Positions 1 through 13,195 of a stretch of 64,000 bases of DNA are shown piece by piece. The DNA comes from Rhea pennata. Its lineage: Eukaryota; Chordata; Aves; Rheiformes; Rheidae. The translations under genes and the position numbers were made by a program. Position 1 is the stretch's first letter. Each line of letters starts with the position of its first letter. The notes beneath the pieces were generated by a model. The model had not been told where the DNA came from, did no database searches, and saw nothing but the letters and a program-made list of their open reading frames with translations. The stretch spans positions 166,615,801-166,679,800 of the forward strand of contig NC_084663.1 in NCBI RefSeq assembly GCF_028389875.1, written 5' to 3'.

Positions 1-3000
1 ATTTATCATTTGTAGAGCTGTGCACCTATATCAGCCTTTTTTTAATGAATACAAACTGCATTGTTATCCTGGTCTCGTTTTCTCTATGTATCCTCCTTCT
101 ACATAAGTGGGTATTGATGTGCACACACACAAGCACACACACACATATACATAAATGCAGGGAGGCATATTCTCATTCACTGTAAATTATAATAGCTCCA
201 AAGAAGTTAGTGAGCAATGCTGATTAAAACCATTTGTTTTGTTAGTGACAGCTATATATAAAGACATACTAGTGTAAACCTGCTGTGGGTAAGGGTAAGT
301 GACATGATGTCTAAAATTCTGGCATCCTCTGGGCCATTGCCCAAATTAATGCACCCACTGACGCCACTATCGCAGAAGATGAAGCTGTAAAAAATGTGTT
401 TTTTCCCTGTCAAAGCTCTCAGTGATTCATTTAAAATATTTTTTTCTGTCTATAAGGATTTTCTCTTGATAATGTTCTGTATTTTTGAGACCCTACTAGC
501 ATAAACTCCTTTTTCTATTGAGAAAAGAGTTTGATACAAATCCTGACATTATTTGTCATTTTAACAGCAAACATCGACACAATGCTAGCTACTTAAACTG
601 TGAATAAAATAATCTGGAATAAATATATATATATGTATGATAATAAAATAAGCTTTTTTTCCTACATTGAGTCTTTACTGTAGGTATCTTTATCATCTCT
701 GAATTTCTCAGCTTGGAAAACATAAATATCATTTTGTTGAATGTAAGCTGTCATTGTCAGAAAATAATTCCAGAAGGATAAGACATATATCATTAAAATC
801 AAAGGAATTTATTTTTTTTAAATGAAACTTAGGAGTAAAATGCTCTTGCTACCTCAGAGATATTTCCACGCTTTTTTTGTTTTCCAGTAAGACAAACTTC
901 AACTTTCACCTCATTGAAATTCTTGACCATAGGAAGTTTCATTAGGAAAAGTAAAGAATAAGGTCATTCTGTCCTCTCCATGGAGAAGATTAAATAGCTA
1001 CTGTATAAAAGCATTAGAGATGAGATTACCTTGAGATTCACTAAGGAACTTCAGACATCCCATAATAAATTGGCTCTAAATCTGTGTAGACAATAGACAA
1101 ACAAACAAAAGTCCAAGCCTAATCTCCTCCTTTTTCCTCTGGATGTTCTGATCAAAAGAACAACAACATGTACCATCAAATTCAAAACTCATTTGCAAAG
1201 ACATTCCGTTTTCAAGCACTATTGAAAGTAAGCATGCAATTTAAAACAATGCATACCTGCAATGAATACTGAGCTTATTATTCACAGACATAATAATGAC
1301 AAATATTTTTGATAGCACTGAAAACGTTTTTATATAAATATATTTAAAGGTTGGTCTATGGATAAAATTCCAGATTCCCCAAAAATATCCTTTATTATTA
1401 CTTTGAGTGCTGAGGATAAATGAAATAAATACTCAGTATTCTTACAACATTCTACTACACGGGAAACTAAAATAATGGTCATGAATAATGCTAACCATCT
1501 CTTTATTATATATAGAAAGCTTACTAGTATGTAGACTGGTAAGTTCCCAAGAAATTCAAGATACTACCAAGCAATCTTCCATTGTTGTATTACAAAGCTA
1601 ATATACAAGTCAGTGCTGCAAGCACTGATATTTAGTTGCTATCTGAATCACAAAATATCAGCCTACTGCTTCCTGTAGTTTATTTAGATGGTTAAAATTG
1701 AATTTGCCAAATACTTTTTTCCATGTAGCTTACCTTTCTTATCTTAAAGACACAGAGTATGGCTTAGCATTACATTTTAAAAGTGATTTATGTGTTTAGG
1801 AGCCTGAATCTCAGAGGGGAATCATGAGTCCTAGCATCCTAAAGTATTCTGGCCTTTTGAAAATCTGACTTTCCTTCTCCTTGTAGACAGAATGAGGACT
1901 TCAGCCTTACTTCTACATGGTTAGATAAAGGAACAATGAATATTCATCTTCTCATAGAAAAAGAGATATTTGTCACACCTGGTACACTGTAACCATGAAG
2001 TAAGGAATCAGAAAAATGAATGAGAGCAAATCTTTTCTCCCTACATGACTTTTACGAAGGAAACAGAGTCGTCACCCCTGGAGAAAGAGTCATCTCCACA
2101 CTATTTCTTGTTGGCGCAGGCACATAGAGCCTCCATTCTGAGTGAGAAGAGCCTCAATAGGCAACTCAGTGTTTTCCTACAACTTACAGTGGCTGAGATG
2201 TACTTTCACATTACTGTCATTCCTTCACTAAGGGTTTTTTACTCTCTAACTACCTGCTCAGAAGACAATAGTTAAGGAGATTATGCAGAGTGTGTGTTTA
2301 GGTGGATGAGGTGGATGTTTTTCCAGTAGAACCTTAGGTCATATTTTATTCCTAATGCTGGCTTAGTTGTGTCAAATATGTTAACTGTGCCCTGAAATTT
2401 AGATACTTATTCATAAGATATTTACATATCTCTGTAGTTTAAGCTTTGAGTGAAGTACTGATAGATATGCATATATGTTATATAATCTTTATAAACACCA
2501 TGAGCTGAGCAGAGATTGTTTGAACAATGGAACCACATCTAGACTTTAAATGTGGAGTTAAATCTTCTGAAGAGGCTAGAACTGTTAAAGTTATATTTGA
2601 AGAAAAAAATATCATCTAGAGAAACTAGGTCATATAAAATAATGACTTCACTTTGGAGAGGAAGCAGGCAGAAATGAAGAAAAGGAATTGGAAATAATTA
2701 AGAGTTAATTTCCACCAAATTAATGTATGTATGCTGAATTCTTTGGTGAGATCACTTAATCAAGACTTCCAGGGAAATCTCTATACTTGACAAGATTGTT
2801 TTCTGTGTTTATTTTATTTTTTTCCCCCTAATACAATTGGATTTTTCCTGAAAAGAAACAGTAAACTGACAAGGGGAAAAAAATGAACAAACAGTTCCCT
2901 GTTATACACCCAGAGCTCTCAGACCTGACAGCCCACAACAAAATTCTGAGCATGAGATCCCTCTTCTCACGTTACTTTAGCGTAGTGCTGAACTTATGAA

Positions 3001-6000
3001 GAAATTGATTATCTGCATTTATCTAATGATAACAAAACCAAATGTCAGACGAATCAAGAAGACTTTTTCTTAAAGCTAAGATAGATGGATCCAGTGTGGA
3101 AAAAATGAGTCTCTACTTCACCAGAGGAACCAAATATGTGTGTTCTTTGACATCATTTAGGAACCAAAATATCACTTTCAAACATAATTGCTTTCTCTTT
3201 GCAGAAGCAATGGCCTGAGAATCAGCAGCCTTCATTGTATTTCACTTTTTTTAAGTTTTTAGCTGAGCATCTATCATCACTGAAACATGTTATTTTCCTT
3301 TTTCTTAGTTTTGAAATTTTGAGATTTAAATTACAGTTTCTGCCTGCAATTCAATTAAGGCACTTTATTCTATAATCTTTTAAAGCATTTCCTATGAATT
3401 TACTACTATGCAGAATATTTGTAAAAAGAGTAAAATAGGTGTTTCCAACTTCAGACTCTGAACGGACCTCATCTCCAATCTACAAACTGAATGTTTGAAA
3501 TGTTTACAGTGGTGCAAGACAAAATTTGTAAAAGTTTCAGAGGCCTAAATGCATCTATTTTCTGTTGTCTCCTAAACAATTTTTATATTCCTTTCACTTT
3601 ACACTCTGCACGTCTTGCAGAAATGACAGTTAAAAAAGAGCAATCACAACATATTCTTACTTCTGTTTTTTATGTTACAGTTAGTTCCTGGCACTGAGAG
3701 TATCCACTACCTAGGGACCTCCACCTGCTCTAGTGAAGTCTCCTTACCAAATTCTGCTCTGAAGACATTTACTGATTCTCAGTGTCATGCTGACACTCTG
3801 CCTTAATACAACCTCATAGCAAAGAATAAAAATAGTCAAAAATACTTCTGTGATTTAGCTGAAGCATGTTGTTCTTGTATTGATCAGACCTCTGATGCAC
3901 AACAGTCAATACACTGGAATAACAGACCTGAGTCTGTTTTATAGTTGTCTACAGAATTCTCCTTGGAGGGGGTTGGGCTAAGGTTTAATTTTGTATTTTT
4001 TAATGCAAATAACATTGCTCCATTTCATTGGACATTCAGATGTCCTGTTAGTTGTCTTTGTTGTTTGCTGTTTTACGATATCCTATCAACATTCCCTGAT
4101 ACTTATATTTAAGCATATTTTTGTTGTAATCAAAAATTGTTACAAGGCATGCTATTATACACGATTACATTTTTTCACTCCTCATTTAATTTCATACTCA
4201 TGTAATAATGCTTTTCAGAAAAAAAAAAAAAACAAGGTAGGAGCCAACATGACAACCTTTCACCATATGGTACTGAATTTTTTGATGGAGGATTTTACTT
4301 GATACGATTTAAATAGCCGTTTTCTTTATGATATGTAATTTGCTAAGGAATAATCTTTATACTGAAATTTTCATGGTCCAGATCCATTACAAATACTTTC
4401 TTATTCCTTCTCTGGCTTCATAGGATCTAAATTAAAAAAGAAGTCATTATTTAGGTATCAACAGTATTGGAAGCATAAGAAGCTGCTTTTGTAAAAGGTA
4501 ATGTTCCAAATATTTTTGGTTGACAACCAAAGAAAAAGGAAGGAAGGAAGGAAGGAAGAAAAGAACAATCCAAGATTCTCAGGTTTATATCCCAGTCCAT
4601 CTTCTATCACTGCACACAAGTCCTTAATTCCAGAAATTAAATTAAACAAAGTATGTTCAACACCATTTAAATTTTATCCATTTGTCCCTTTGAAAAGCTT
4701 GGTCAAAACTTCTTATATGTAAACAGTAGGTAAATACAAGTTGATGAAGGCCAGGAATCAGTGCACTCTACTGCACGAAGTTTCTAATATAAGCTCAAGC
4801 ATTTCAACAACTGTGTTAAATAAAATAATATCTGCAGTAAAGTTCACATATCTTAGCTTTATATGTGGACCAAACCTTTGAAAAGTGAGGATTATCTGTA
4901 TGAACGAGCCAATACAACAGTGACCTAGGACTTCCTAAAGGTAGGAGTATAGTGAAGATGATATAAAATTTTACAAGAAGTGCATAATTATGGAATTAAA
5001 TTAAATTAAATTAAATTATGATTATGTGTGATTATGTACAAAATGATATCCTCAATGATTACTGAAATTAAATGACAGGCATTATTAAATGGGATATTTT
5101 CAAACAATAAAAATAAAAAAAGTTCCTATATATTTTTTTTTTCTGTATTTAGAAAATGCATGTTAGCTTACAAGGAATTGCAACAGTTCTCTGACTCAGA
5201 AATAAATCTGACAGATAAATACTGGCCCCTGAATGAACTCATTCTCAGCAAGCACAGAGAAAGAACAAAACATATTTTTACTATGGACAATTTAACTTTA
5301 TTAACACTTGACTTTTAGAAAGCAATGAACTCCTTCACACTCTTTGGATTTTGTTCTGATCACTCTGCTCTCAGCTTGCCCTCAGTGCTCTGAATCAAAA
5401 AGGAGGAACATCACCATTGCACTTCTGGGCAGTTCAGTCACAGTATGCTCCTTATGCAGGACGTGCCACAAATTCAAAACCTTGGTCTTGTTGGCATGTA
5501 GATAAATAATGCTTGCTGGGTTTGTGGATATTGATTTTTAAATTCACTCTGATGCGTCTAAGAAACAAAGAAAAAAAGATAAGATCCAATGACATTACCT
5601 AAACAAGAAATAAGACAAATCTCTGCTTCCTTCTGAAAAAAAAAATAGTATGACCCTTAAGACCTGGTGCTAGAGGTCTCTTGCAAAAATAAGATCCATC
5701 ATTTAGGGATAGGTCTCGTTATCAATGAGTTTCTTTTATTATTATTTGGGATGAGGAAGATAAAAGGGAAAATACAATCTGAGAGGTTCCATGTCTCAGA
5801 AAAGTAATCATGTCAGAAAGATACAGATGGGAAACTAAGAAAGTGCAGATTTAAACACTCAGATATTCAGCTGCTACAGATTTTTTTTTTTCTGTAGTAA
5901 AATATCATCAGCTTTTAAAACCTTATCTCCTGTCTAAAATAAACTGAAATTAATGATATTCAAGGTGATTTACAAGGTTGATCAGTTTATATAATTCAAT

Positions 6001-6329
6001 GGATATTTGAATGTGTCTAAGAAACAGATGTTTATGAATGGAATGGAAGCCTCCACACTTTGAACTCTAATGTGATCGATTATTTTTATTTGGGTTTTAG
6101 AATTTATTGTTACTTTTTTTACTTTTTTTTTTTTTTTATTTATCTAGAATTTGGTGAATTCAGTGGTTTTAAATTAGACTCTCGGAGACACCGTTATTTG
6201 CATGCAACCATAAATGGAATAAAAAATTAACAAATGTTAATTTTTCACATAATCATTATGTTTAAATCTTCATTTTGTAAGTTCTATATATCTCAGTTAA
6301 ACACTCTGATAGGAATTGCCAAATCTGGT
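1..6329. other. AT-rich intergenic desert, no gene seen
   Basis: No coding region or recognisable mobile element was found. Simple sequence includes a CA tract near 121-150, (GGAA)5 at 4538-4558, (AAATT)5 at 4994-5018 and several T runs (for example about 6122-6138). Short open frames here (at most about 103 codons, 3991-4302) have the composition of random AT-rich DNA and no domain I recognise. An octamer-type ATTTGCAT lies at about 6195. Confidence 0.6.
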
Positions 6330-7510
6330 AGCCCAGTAAAGCTGAGGCTGCTCAGCTCCACACTTCCAGTCCAACCAGGAGAGAGGCTGAGCACGTGTTC
6401 CCAGCAGCCACACGCATAAGCACACGTACGCAGTACACTTATACATATGTACACTCAGATGGCCATACATGCACACACATATATATATTTTATTTTTATA
6501 TATATATTTTTATATATATGCATTGCAGATGCTTCTAACAACTGGGCTGAGACACTCAGTTCCCCCAGTAGCTGCCCTGGATCTATGGTCTCCCTCCTGT
6601 GGCTGGTATTAGACACATAGTGACTAGTCTTGGATCCTTTCTCTTCCCAGTTGCCTCTGGCACTGACACACAGACCCCCCCCCACACACACACACATGAA
6701 TGAGTCTCTCAGTTGACCCTCAAACCCCATGATTTCTCCAGCAGTTGGCCTGGACCTCTAATGCCTCCAGCAGCCACCTCCTCCTGGTGCCTCACGTTCA
6801 GAGACATGTACACTCACACACACCACCACACACGAATACACACCTGGCTCCCAGGGCACTCAGCCTCCTTGTTGCCTAGTCTGGCTTGATGCTCGCTTGC
6901 CATCACACAGTGACATGCGTACCTGTGCTGCCTCCAGGTGCTGGCACTGCAGACCCACGGGCCCTGTGACCCCATGGTCTGCACTCCAGTTGCTGGTACT
7001 TCAGCTGCATGCACACAGAACAGAGTGTTTCTGACCCAGGAAAATATCTAGAAATGGAGTTAAATGAGGAAACAGCACAGACTGCACTGACCAGGCACAG
7101 GGCACAGCCAGACCAGTGCACTGGCCAGTCGCTGTTCACACGTAACCAGCCCCTCCTGTCCCCTTGTCCCTGTATTTTTCCCCACAGGTTTCTCCCTAAA
7201 CCACCTTGCTCCCCAACTTTCCCACCTTTGGTTCCTCTCTGAACATCCCACAGTGAGCCTTGTGCAATCCCCGAATGCAAGAGCATGAAGACCCCTGCAC
7301 GCAGGCAGGGAGCCCTCTGTCTGAGGTGCCCCAGAGAGCCTCTTCCCAGCTCATGGCGATGGGTGTCCCCTTATCCTGGGACAGCTCTGGGGGTTCAGGG
7401 CAGGGGCTTATGTCTCTGACTAGGTTTTGGGGACCCTCCTGCCCTTGTGCCTCTGTGCTCCTTCATGCGGGTGGAGTCGAGTCTTTTGTCATACAGCCTA
7501 ACACTGAGCC
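6330..7510. repeat. GC-rich degenerate repeat block, unclassified (possible LTR-element or minisatellite relic)
   Basis: Base composition changes sharply from the AT-rich flanks. A motif of the form CTCCAG-(T/C)-TGCTGG followed by AGAC-CACA recurs with variation near 6595, 6650, 6780, 6932 and 6987. A larger unit (CCAGTAGCTGCCCTGGATCT near 6565, CCAGCAGTTGGCCTGGACCT near 6738) recurs about 170 bases apart. CA-rich stretches (6466-6484, 6670-6700, 6810-6842) and an AT stretch (6478-6520) sit between units. No repeat identity can be assigned without a library. Open frames on both strands here are by-products of GC content. Confidence 0.6.
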
Positions 7511-9001
7511 ATGAATTTATGCTTACTGACATATAAACTTCCAAGTCTCAAGTAGTATCTTCAGGTTAATAATTGTCACAAGTAGATTTTGTACTCCCAC
7601 TATCCTTGTTTTTCTTGGGCACGAACATAAAGAAAAAACTTCGATGTTTAGAATACTGAATAAACTTAGCGTGCTGTACAAACTACTGTCCTTGATGAAA
7701 TGTGACTTTAACTAAAGAAAAATCAGTTATTCAGTGCACGTAAAGCAGTTAGTAGCCAATACCTCTCTGCAGAAATTGACAATGGATATTAATTTCTGTA
7801 TTTGAGCTACTGAGGGCTGAGGGACAGTGATTTCCCTGTGAGTGCTCAGGAACATCACTACTCAATGTCTGACCAGCCACAATCTGCCTTTTGTTCACTT
7901 CAGTGTTTTCTTTGCATTATGTTTGTATGTATCTATGCTTAGTTTTCAACAAGATGTCCTAAAGTATGCGCTACAAATCCCTGTGGATAAAGAGGAATGG
8001 GAATCTTGATTTCTGAGATTTACTGTCTAAACTGCACCCTCAGATCCATGTCAGAATACAAGCTCTACAGATTCATATGTTCATTTTCATAGCACTTCAT
8101 TTTTTACTGCAGACAACCTACATCAAGATGGCCTATATAGCAGTGTATAGCACTGATGTAATCAGGTGAATAATACAAGGTATGTGACCTGAAGGCTTTT
8201 TGTTCCTTGCAGCAGTCCCAGTAATAGCCCTACAGTAATTATGAGGAATCTGCAAAGATGTGCAGAGATACTCTTTCATCTGACACCCTAGGGAACTGTA
8301 CAATGACTCGTCCTTGAATTTGAACTAGAATGATGTCCTACAGGTCTGTTTTTAGTATGGTGCAAGGGGATTTTTTTTTTATTCTAATATTAGTGGAGCT
8401 CTTCCAAAAGTGATGCCCTTGAACCCTTGCCAAAGAGATTCCCTGAAGAGTTTCTGTTACCTAAGCACAGCTCTTCCCAAGACTTTCAGAAAAGTGAGTT
8501 TATATTTCTCTTGCAGATTTTTAAGGTGATGATGACCCCTGCAGTGTATATTTACTTAAAAGTTTAGTTTGACAACGCTCCAGGGACTATTCCAAATATG
8601 TTTTGTCACTTCTGTTATCTGTATTCAGGTTGGGATTTTTTCCTTGTCATTATCACGCACTGTCACTAACTGTTCTTTTCATTTATAAAATCTCCTATAT
8701 TCCACATTTGATGCCAGTCTTATCAGGGTTTGCCTTTCATTGGCTAAGCATAGATGATCTAGCAAAAATACTACAAATATGCAAAGATCTCTCGCTGTTT
8801 AAACATTCCAAAGCAGGCAATATGAAGATTATGGAGAACAAGCTCTTAGTCAGAATTCTAATGAAATCTAACAAAATAAAAGTGTGAAGTTTGGACCAGA
8901 CCGGTTACCATGTAGTTCACCACTCTATAGCTGTGTAGAGAGCTATCTTAATAGAAAAAGACTTACAAACTTCCCTATGGTTCCAAACTATAGGGAAAAA
9001 T
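7511..9001. other. Intergenic, nothing recognised
   Basis: AT-rich unique-looking sequence. The frame at 8603-8887 (94 codons) has no recognisable domain and no flanking splice or promoter evidence. Confidence 0.5.
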
Positions 9002-9115
9002 GAGAGGAGAGGAGAGGAGAGGAGAGGAGAGGAGAGGAGAGGAGAGGAGAGGAGAGGAGAGGAGAGGAGAGGAGAGGACTCCTCTCTCCTCCCCCCCCCC
9101 CTCAAAAAAAAAGGT
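9002..9115. repeat. GGAGA pentanucleotide tract with inverted pyrimidine flank
   Basis: About 15 near-perfect copies of GGAGA (9002-9077) are followed at once by CTCCTCTCTCCTCC, then a run of C and a run of A. The flank is nearly the reverse complement of the end of the purine tract (about 11 of 13 bases), so a hairpin as well as a triplex is possible. The minus-strand open frame here reads only LLSSP repeats and is not a gene. Confidence 0.95.
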
Positions 9116-10623
9116 GGTGAGCTAAGATGTCTTAATCTCTTTCAAAAGATATATTCTAGGGCAACATTTAATGGAAGTTCTTCTGAAGCCACTCTGTCAA
9201 GGAGCTAGAGATAAAAAGATAGATTATGAACATTAGTACTGATTAAGATAATCTTGGTTTCCATTCTGCACACAGGGGCATCCCAGAACCATTCAGCTTT
9301 GGATGGGGAAAGGAACCCCAGTGATTCAGCTCCTGAAAATCTACCTGCATAAGTACTTACAGCTATAGCTTATCACTGCAGAATTTACCAAAGGTATTTA
9401 TAAAGGAGACAGTAATCAAAAGCAGATTTAACCTGTTATTCTGAACTCTTAAATGTATTGCTTGAATTTCTATTAATTCTTGATTTCTGTTTTTATAGTC
9501 CTATTAATGTGTATAAGAATACATGTGTACAATATGTACAAGAATACATATGTATATTACACAAACATATACTTGCACTTATTTTTGTTAATGACTTCCA
9601 TTTTCCTTAAAGAAAATAAAACGTTAGCTTTTTCACTGGCTACCTAAAGCCATAAGATTCACTAATACTTTAAGAAAATTCCCATCAAACACTTACATAC
9701 CTATCTGTACTCTTTCCCTCCTGCAGCTCACTGAACACAGCTTTACTAAAATCAGTGTATGAGGACTTTTGCTGTCCTTATCTGCCTGCTGGAGTCCCAT
9801 AAAGGATGGTAGTGATTAAGCTATCTAATGCAAACAAACAAACCAGACTGATGAACTCATGCCTATTCAGAGGATAAATATTCTAGATTTTCCTCCAAGT
9901 CTTCTACTGTTATTTTTTTGTTCAATACGTGCATGTGTTGACTGCATAGATTCAAAGTTCATAACTTCTAAGTAAGACTAATGAAGTTCAGTGACATGGA
10001 GGAAGTTAACTAATGTTCACAAGCTCACGTGGAAATGTCTTGATAGGGAATTTCGTGTCAGAAAGAAAGGATGTAGTTTAAAAATCATATACAACAAATG
10101 TCACATCAGTGAGATCAAAGTCTACTAAGTTTGTAAAATTATTTAGAAAGCATATATATCTTCTAAGCATTGAATTTTGAGATTTAACAAGGTTGGAACA
10201 TTTTAGTGGAAACAATCTTTCAGTACTGACAGAATGTTAATGTTTCAAAGTACTGATATGGGCTTCAGGCTTTGGAATTTTTTCACAAATTTCATTTGAA
10301 AGCATTTACTCTTTTTACTACAAAAAAGTAGTAAATTTTAGGTAAATATAAACACACACCTTTAAACAATGATTTGATTCATATTTTCTAAACGGTATTT
10401 AAAATAAATGGTGATTTAAATATTGTAATTTCAAATTTTCCCCAGATGTATGGATATTTTTGCAACTGTAGTGTCTCTTCAGAGCTTCTGAAAGGGAAAA
10501 GCAGCACCATAATATTGTGAATAATTCCCTGTTGCCTGGGTGATTTGTCATCACATGTAATTTCAACTTATTTTTCAGATAGCCACATATTGATAGCTGT
10601 GTATAAGCAGCTACCTGGTGTGT

Positions 10624-10660
<37 letters not shown>

Positions 10661-11598
10661 TTCATAATGTGGTTGAAAGATTCATTGTATAAGAGAGTGC
10701 AAGGCAGGATGCCATAAATGTAATGGTTCATGTTGTTACAGAGTGTTCATTCATTGAACCCATCAATGTTAAAGCTCCTGATATTTTTTGGTTCACAAAG
10801 GGAATGCACAGATGAATTGAATGATCTGCTCTTCTTCCACTGAAATAAAAAAGGGGGGGAAAAGTCTTGTTTAGCTTTCCTTTATTCTAATTAGTTGCAT
10901 AAATAGGATGCAGTTAGACTTGGTAGTTATGCACTAGCATCATCAGTTCACAGTGGCTTAAGATGACATTATTTGCTTCTGAAATACAGCACAGGCAGTA
11001 AACTCACGTTAGGACGTTAAGGTAGGGATTTTTACAGGTAATTAGGCAGCAGTGTCAAGTCTCAAATAGTGGGCATGAAACATTTACATTTGCCTCCCAT
11101 GTCTTCATCCAGTGTTGGGAATTCTCTTCAGTGCCACCCCAAAGCTTCTCTATCCGACTTGTGACCCTGCAGGGCAAACGCAGCCGGTTGTCGTGAACCG
11201 TCAGTTGTCTGTTGGATGTGCCTGGCATGAACTCATAGAATATAGCAGAGGTCTGAGTTACAACTGTGAGGGGCAGGACCCCCCTGGGAGGCATAACATG
11301 AATTAATACCTTTTCGGCTCTGTGCAGTGGTGTACTTGGTGCTCACACATTTGATACACTTAATGTGTAGAGATTTGACTTTGAAAAATGACACATTTGA
11401 AGATCTTATCCAGAAGCTTCTTTACATAACGTGTGGTTTCTGCTCTTGTTTTGTTTTCTTCGCAATAACCTGGATCTGCTTGTTTCTCATGGAAGCATCT
11501 ACTTAAAAAATATTAATTTATTTCTCTTTCAGTGTTTTCTTCTCTAGCCTAAACAAGTCTAAACCGTTACAATTTTCTTTCTAGACTCTATCCTCTGA
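9116..11598. other. Intergenic, with an AT dinucleotide repeat
   Basis: The only clear structure is (AT)16 at 10627-10658. The minus-strand frame at 10399-10731 is interrupted by Ile-Tyr codons from that repeat, which marks it as spurious. A segment at about 11090-11290 is a little GC-richer but unclassified. Confidence 0.6.
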
Positions 11599-11611
11599 TT
11601 TTTTTTTTTTT

Positions 11612-13195
11612 CCTTATGGATAAGGTTGGAAGGGACCTCTGGAAATCATCTCCCTGCTCATGCAGGGTCACCTAGAGCACATTGCACAGGACCGTATCCA
11701 GATGGCTTTTGAATATCTATGAGGATGGAGACTCCACAGTCTCTCTGGGTAACGTCTGCTAGTGCTTTTTCAGCCTCACAGTAAAGGCGGTTTTCCTTAT
11801 GTTCAGATGGAACTTCCTGTGTTTCAGTTTGTGCCTTTTGCCTCATGTCCTGTCTCTGGGAACTACTGAGAAAAGTCCTACCTCAGCTTCTTTACAGTTT
11901 CCTCAGATACTTACACACGTTGATAAGATCCCCTCTCAGTCTTCTCTTCTCCAGGCTAAACCGGCCCAACTCTCACAGCTGTTCCTCAAAAGAGAGATGC
12001 TCCCATCCTCTAACCATCTTAGTAGCCCTCCACTGAATGTGCTTTATGTCACTCTATATCTCTCTTGCACTGGGGAGCCCAGAACTGGATGCAGTACTCA
12101 AAATGAGGCCTCCCCAGGGCAGAGTAGAGGGGCAGGATCACCTCTCTCCACCTGCTGATGACACTCTTCCTCATGCACCCCACCCTCATGCACTCTTCTT
12201 GGCCACCAAGGCACATTGCTGGCTCATAGTCAACTTTTTGTCCACCAGGATTCCTAGGCTCTTCTCCGCAGAACTGCTTTAAAGCAGGTCAGCCCCAGCC
12301 TGTCCTGGAGATGGGTTATTCCTCCCTAGGTACAGGACTCTGCACTTGCCCTTGTTGAACCTCATAAGATTTCTCTCCGCCCAACTCTCCAGCCTGTCCA
12401 GGTCTCTGAATATCAGCACAACCCTCAGGTGTCTCAGCCACTCCTCCCAGCATGGTATCATCAGCAAACTTGCTGAGGAGACACTCTGTCCCCTCATCCA
12501 GGTTACTGACAAAATTGAAGATCGGACCCATTACAAACTCCTGAGGGACACCACTAGCCACAGGCCTCCAACTAGACTCCACACCACTGATGACAACCCT
12601 CTGAGCTCAGCCTTTCAGCCAGTTCTCAATACACCTCACAGTCCACTCATCTAACCCACACTTCCTGAGCTTATGTAGGAGGATGTTATGGGAGCCTTGC
12701 TGAAGGCAAGGTAGATGACATCCACTGCCCCCCCCTCATCAACCCAGTCAGTCATTCCATTGTAAAAGCCTATCAGGTTGGTTGAGTGTGATTTCCCTTG
12801 GTGAATCCATGCTGGCTACTCCTGATCGTCTTCTTCCCCTCCACATGGCATCCAGGATGAGCTGTTCCATTACCTTTCCAGGGACGGAGGTGAGGCTGAC
12901 TGGCCTATAGTTGCCTGGGTTCTCCTCCTTGCCCTTTTTGAAGAGTGGAGCAACATTGGCTTTCTTCCAGTCCTCAGGTACCTCTCCATTTCTCCATGAC
13001 CTTTCAAAGACGATGGAAAGTGACTTCACTATGGCATTGGCCAGCTCTCTCAGTACTCGTGGGTGCATCCCATCAGGGCCAATGGACTTGCAAATGTCAA
13101 GTTTGCCTAAATGATCTCTAACTCAATCCTCCTTGATTAAGGAAAAGTCTTCCTTTCTCCAGGCTTTCTCCTTGGACTCTCCCCTAGGCTCTCTC
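11612..13195 (-). mobile_element. CR1 LINE retrotransposon, 5'-truncated, dead copy
   Basis: CR1 is the dominant avian non-LTR retrotransposon. Its ORF2 encodes an endonuclease and reverse transcriptase that copy the element at its insertion site. On the minus strand, pieces of ORF2 appear in order and in shifting frames: MHPRVLRELANAIVKSL, VPEDWKKANVAPLFKKGK and GNYRPVSLTSVPGKVMEQL (12748-13068); then [22 protein letters not shown] with the catalytic F-A-D-D motif (12316-12582); then [20 protein letters not shown] (12279-12512). The 3' untranslated end lies at low coordinates, with the typical GAGGTCCCTTCCAACC complement near 11624-11640. The usual terminal 8-base repeats are not evident; a 13-base T run (11599-11611) adjoins it. 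Frameshifts and loss of the 5' half make it non-functional. It is the best preserved repeat in the window. Confidence 0.93.

Noticed and set aside
6903..7286. 127-codon frame in the GC-rich block, possibly a coding exon
   Set aside because: Several frames on both strands stay open in the same place because stop codons are rare in GC-rich repeat sequence.
8917..9105. Ser/Pro/Leu repeat protein on the minus strand
   Set aside because: Translation of the GGAGA tract only.
12748..13068. Host gene with a reverse-transcriptase-like product
   Set aside because: It is one frame of a broken CR1 LINE; adjoining motifs continue in other frames.
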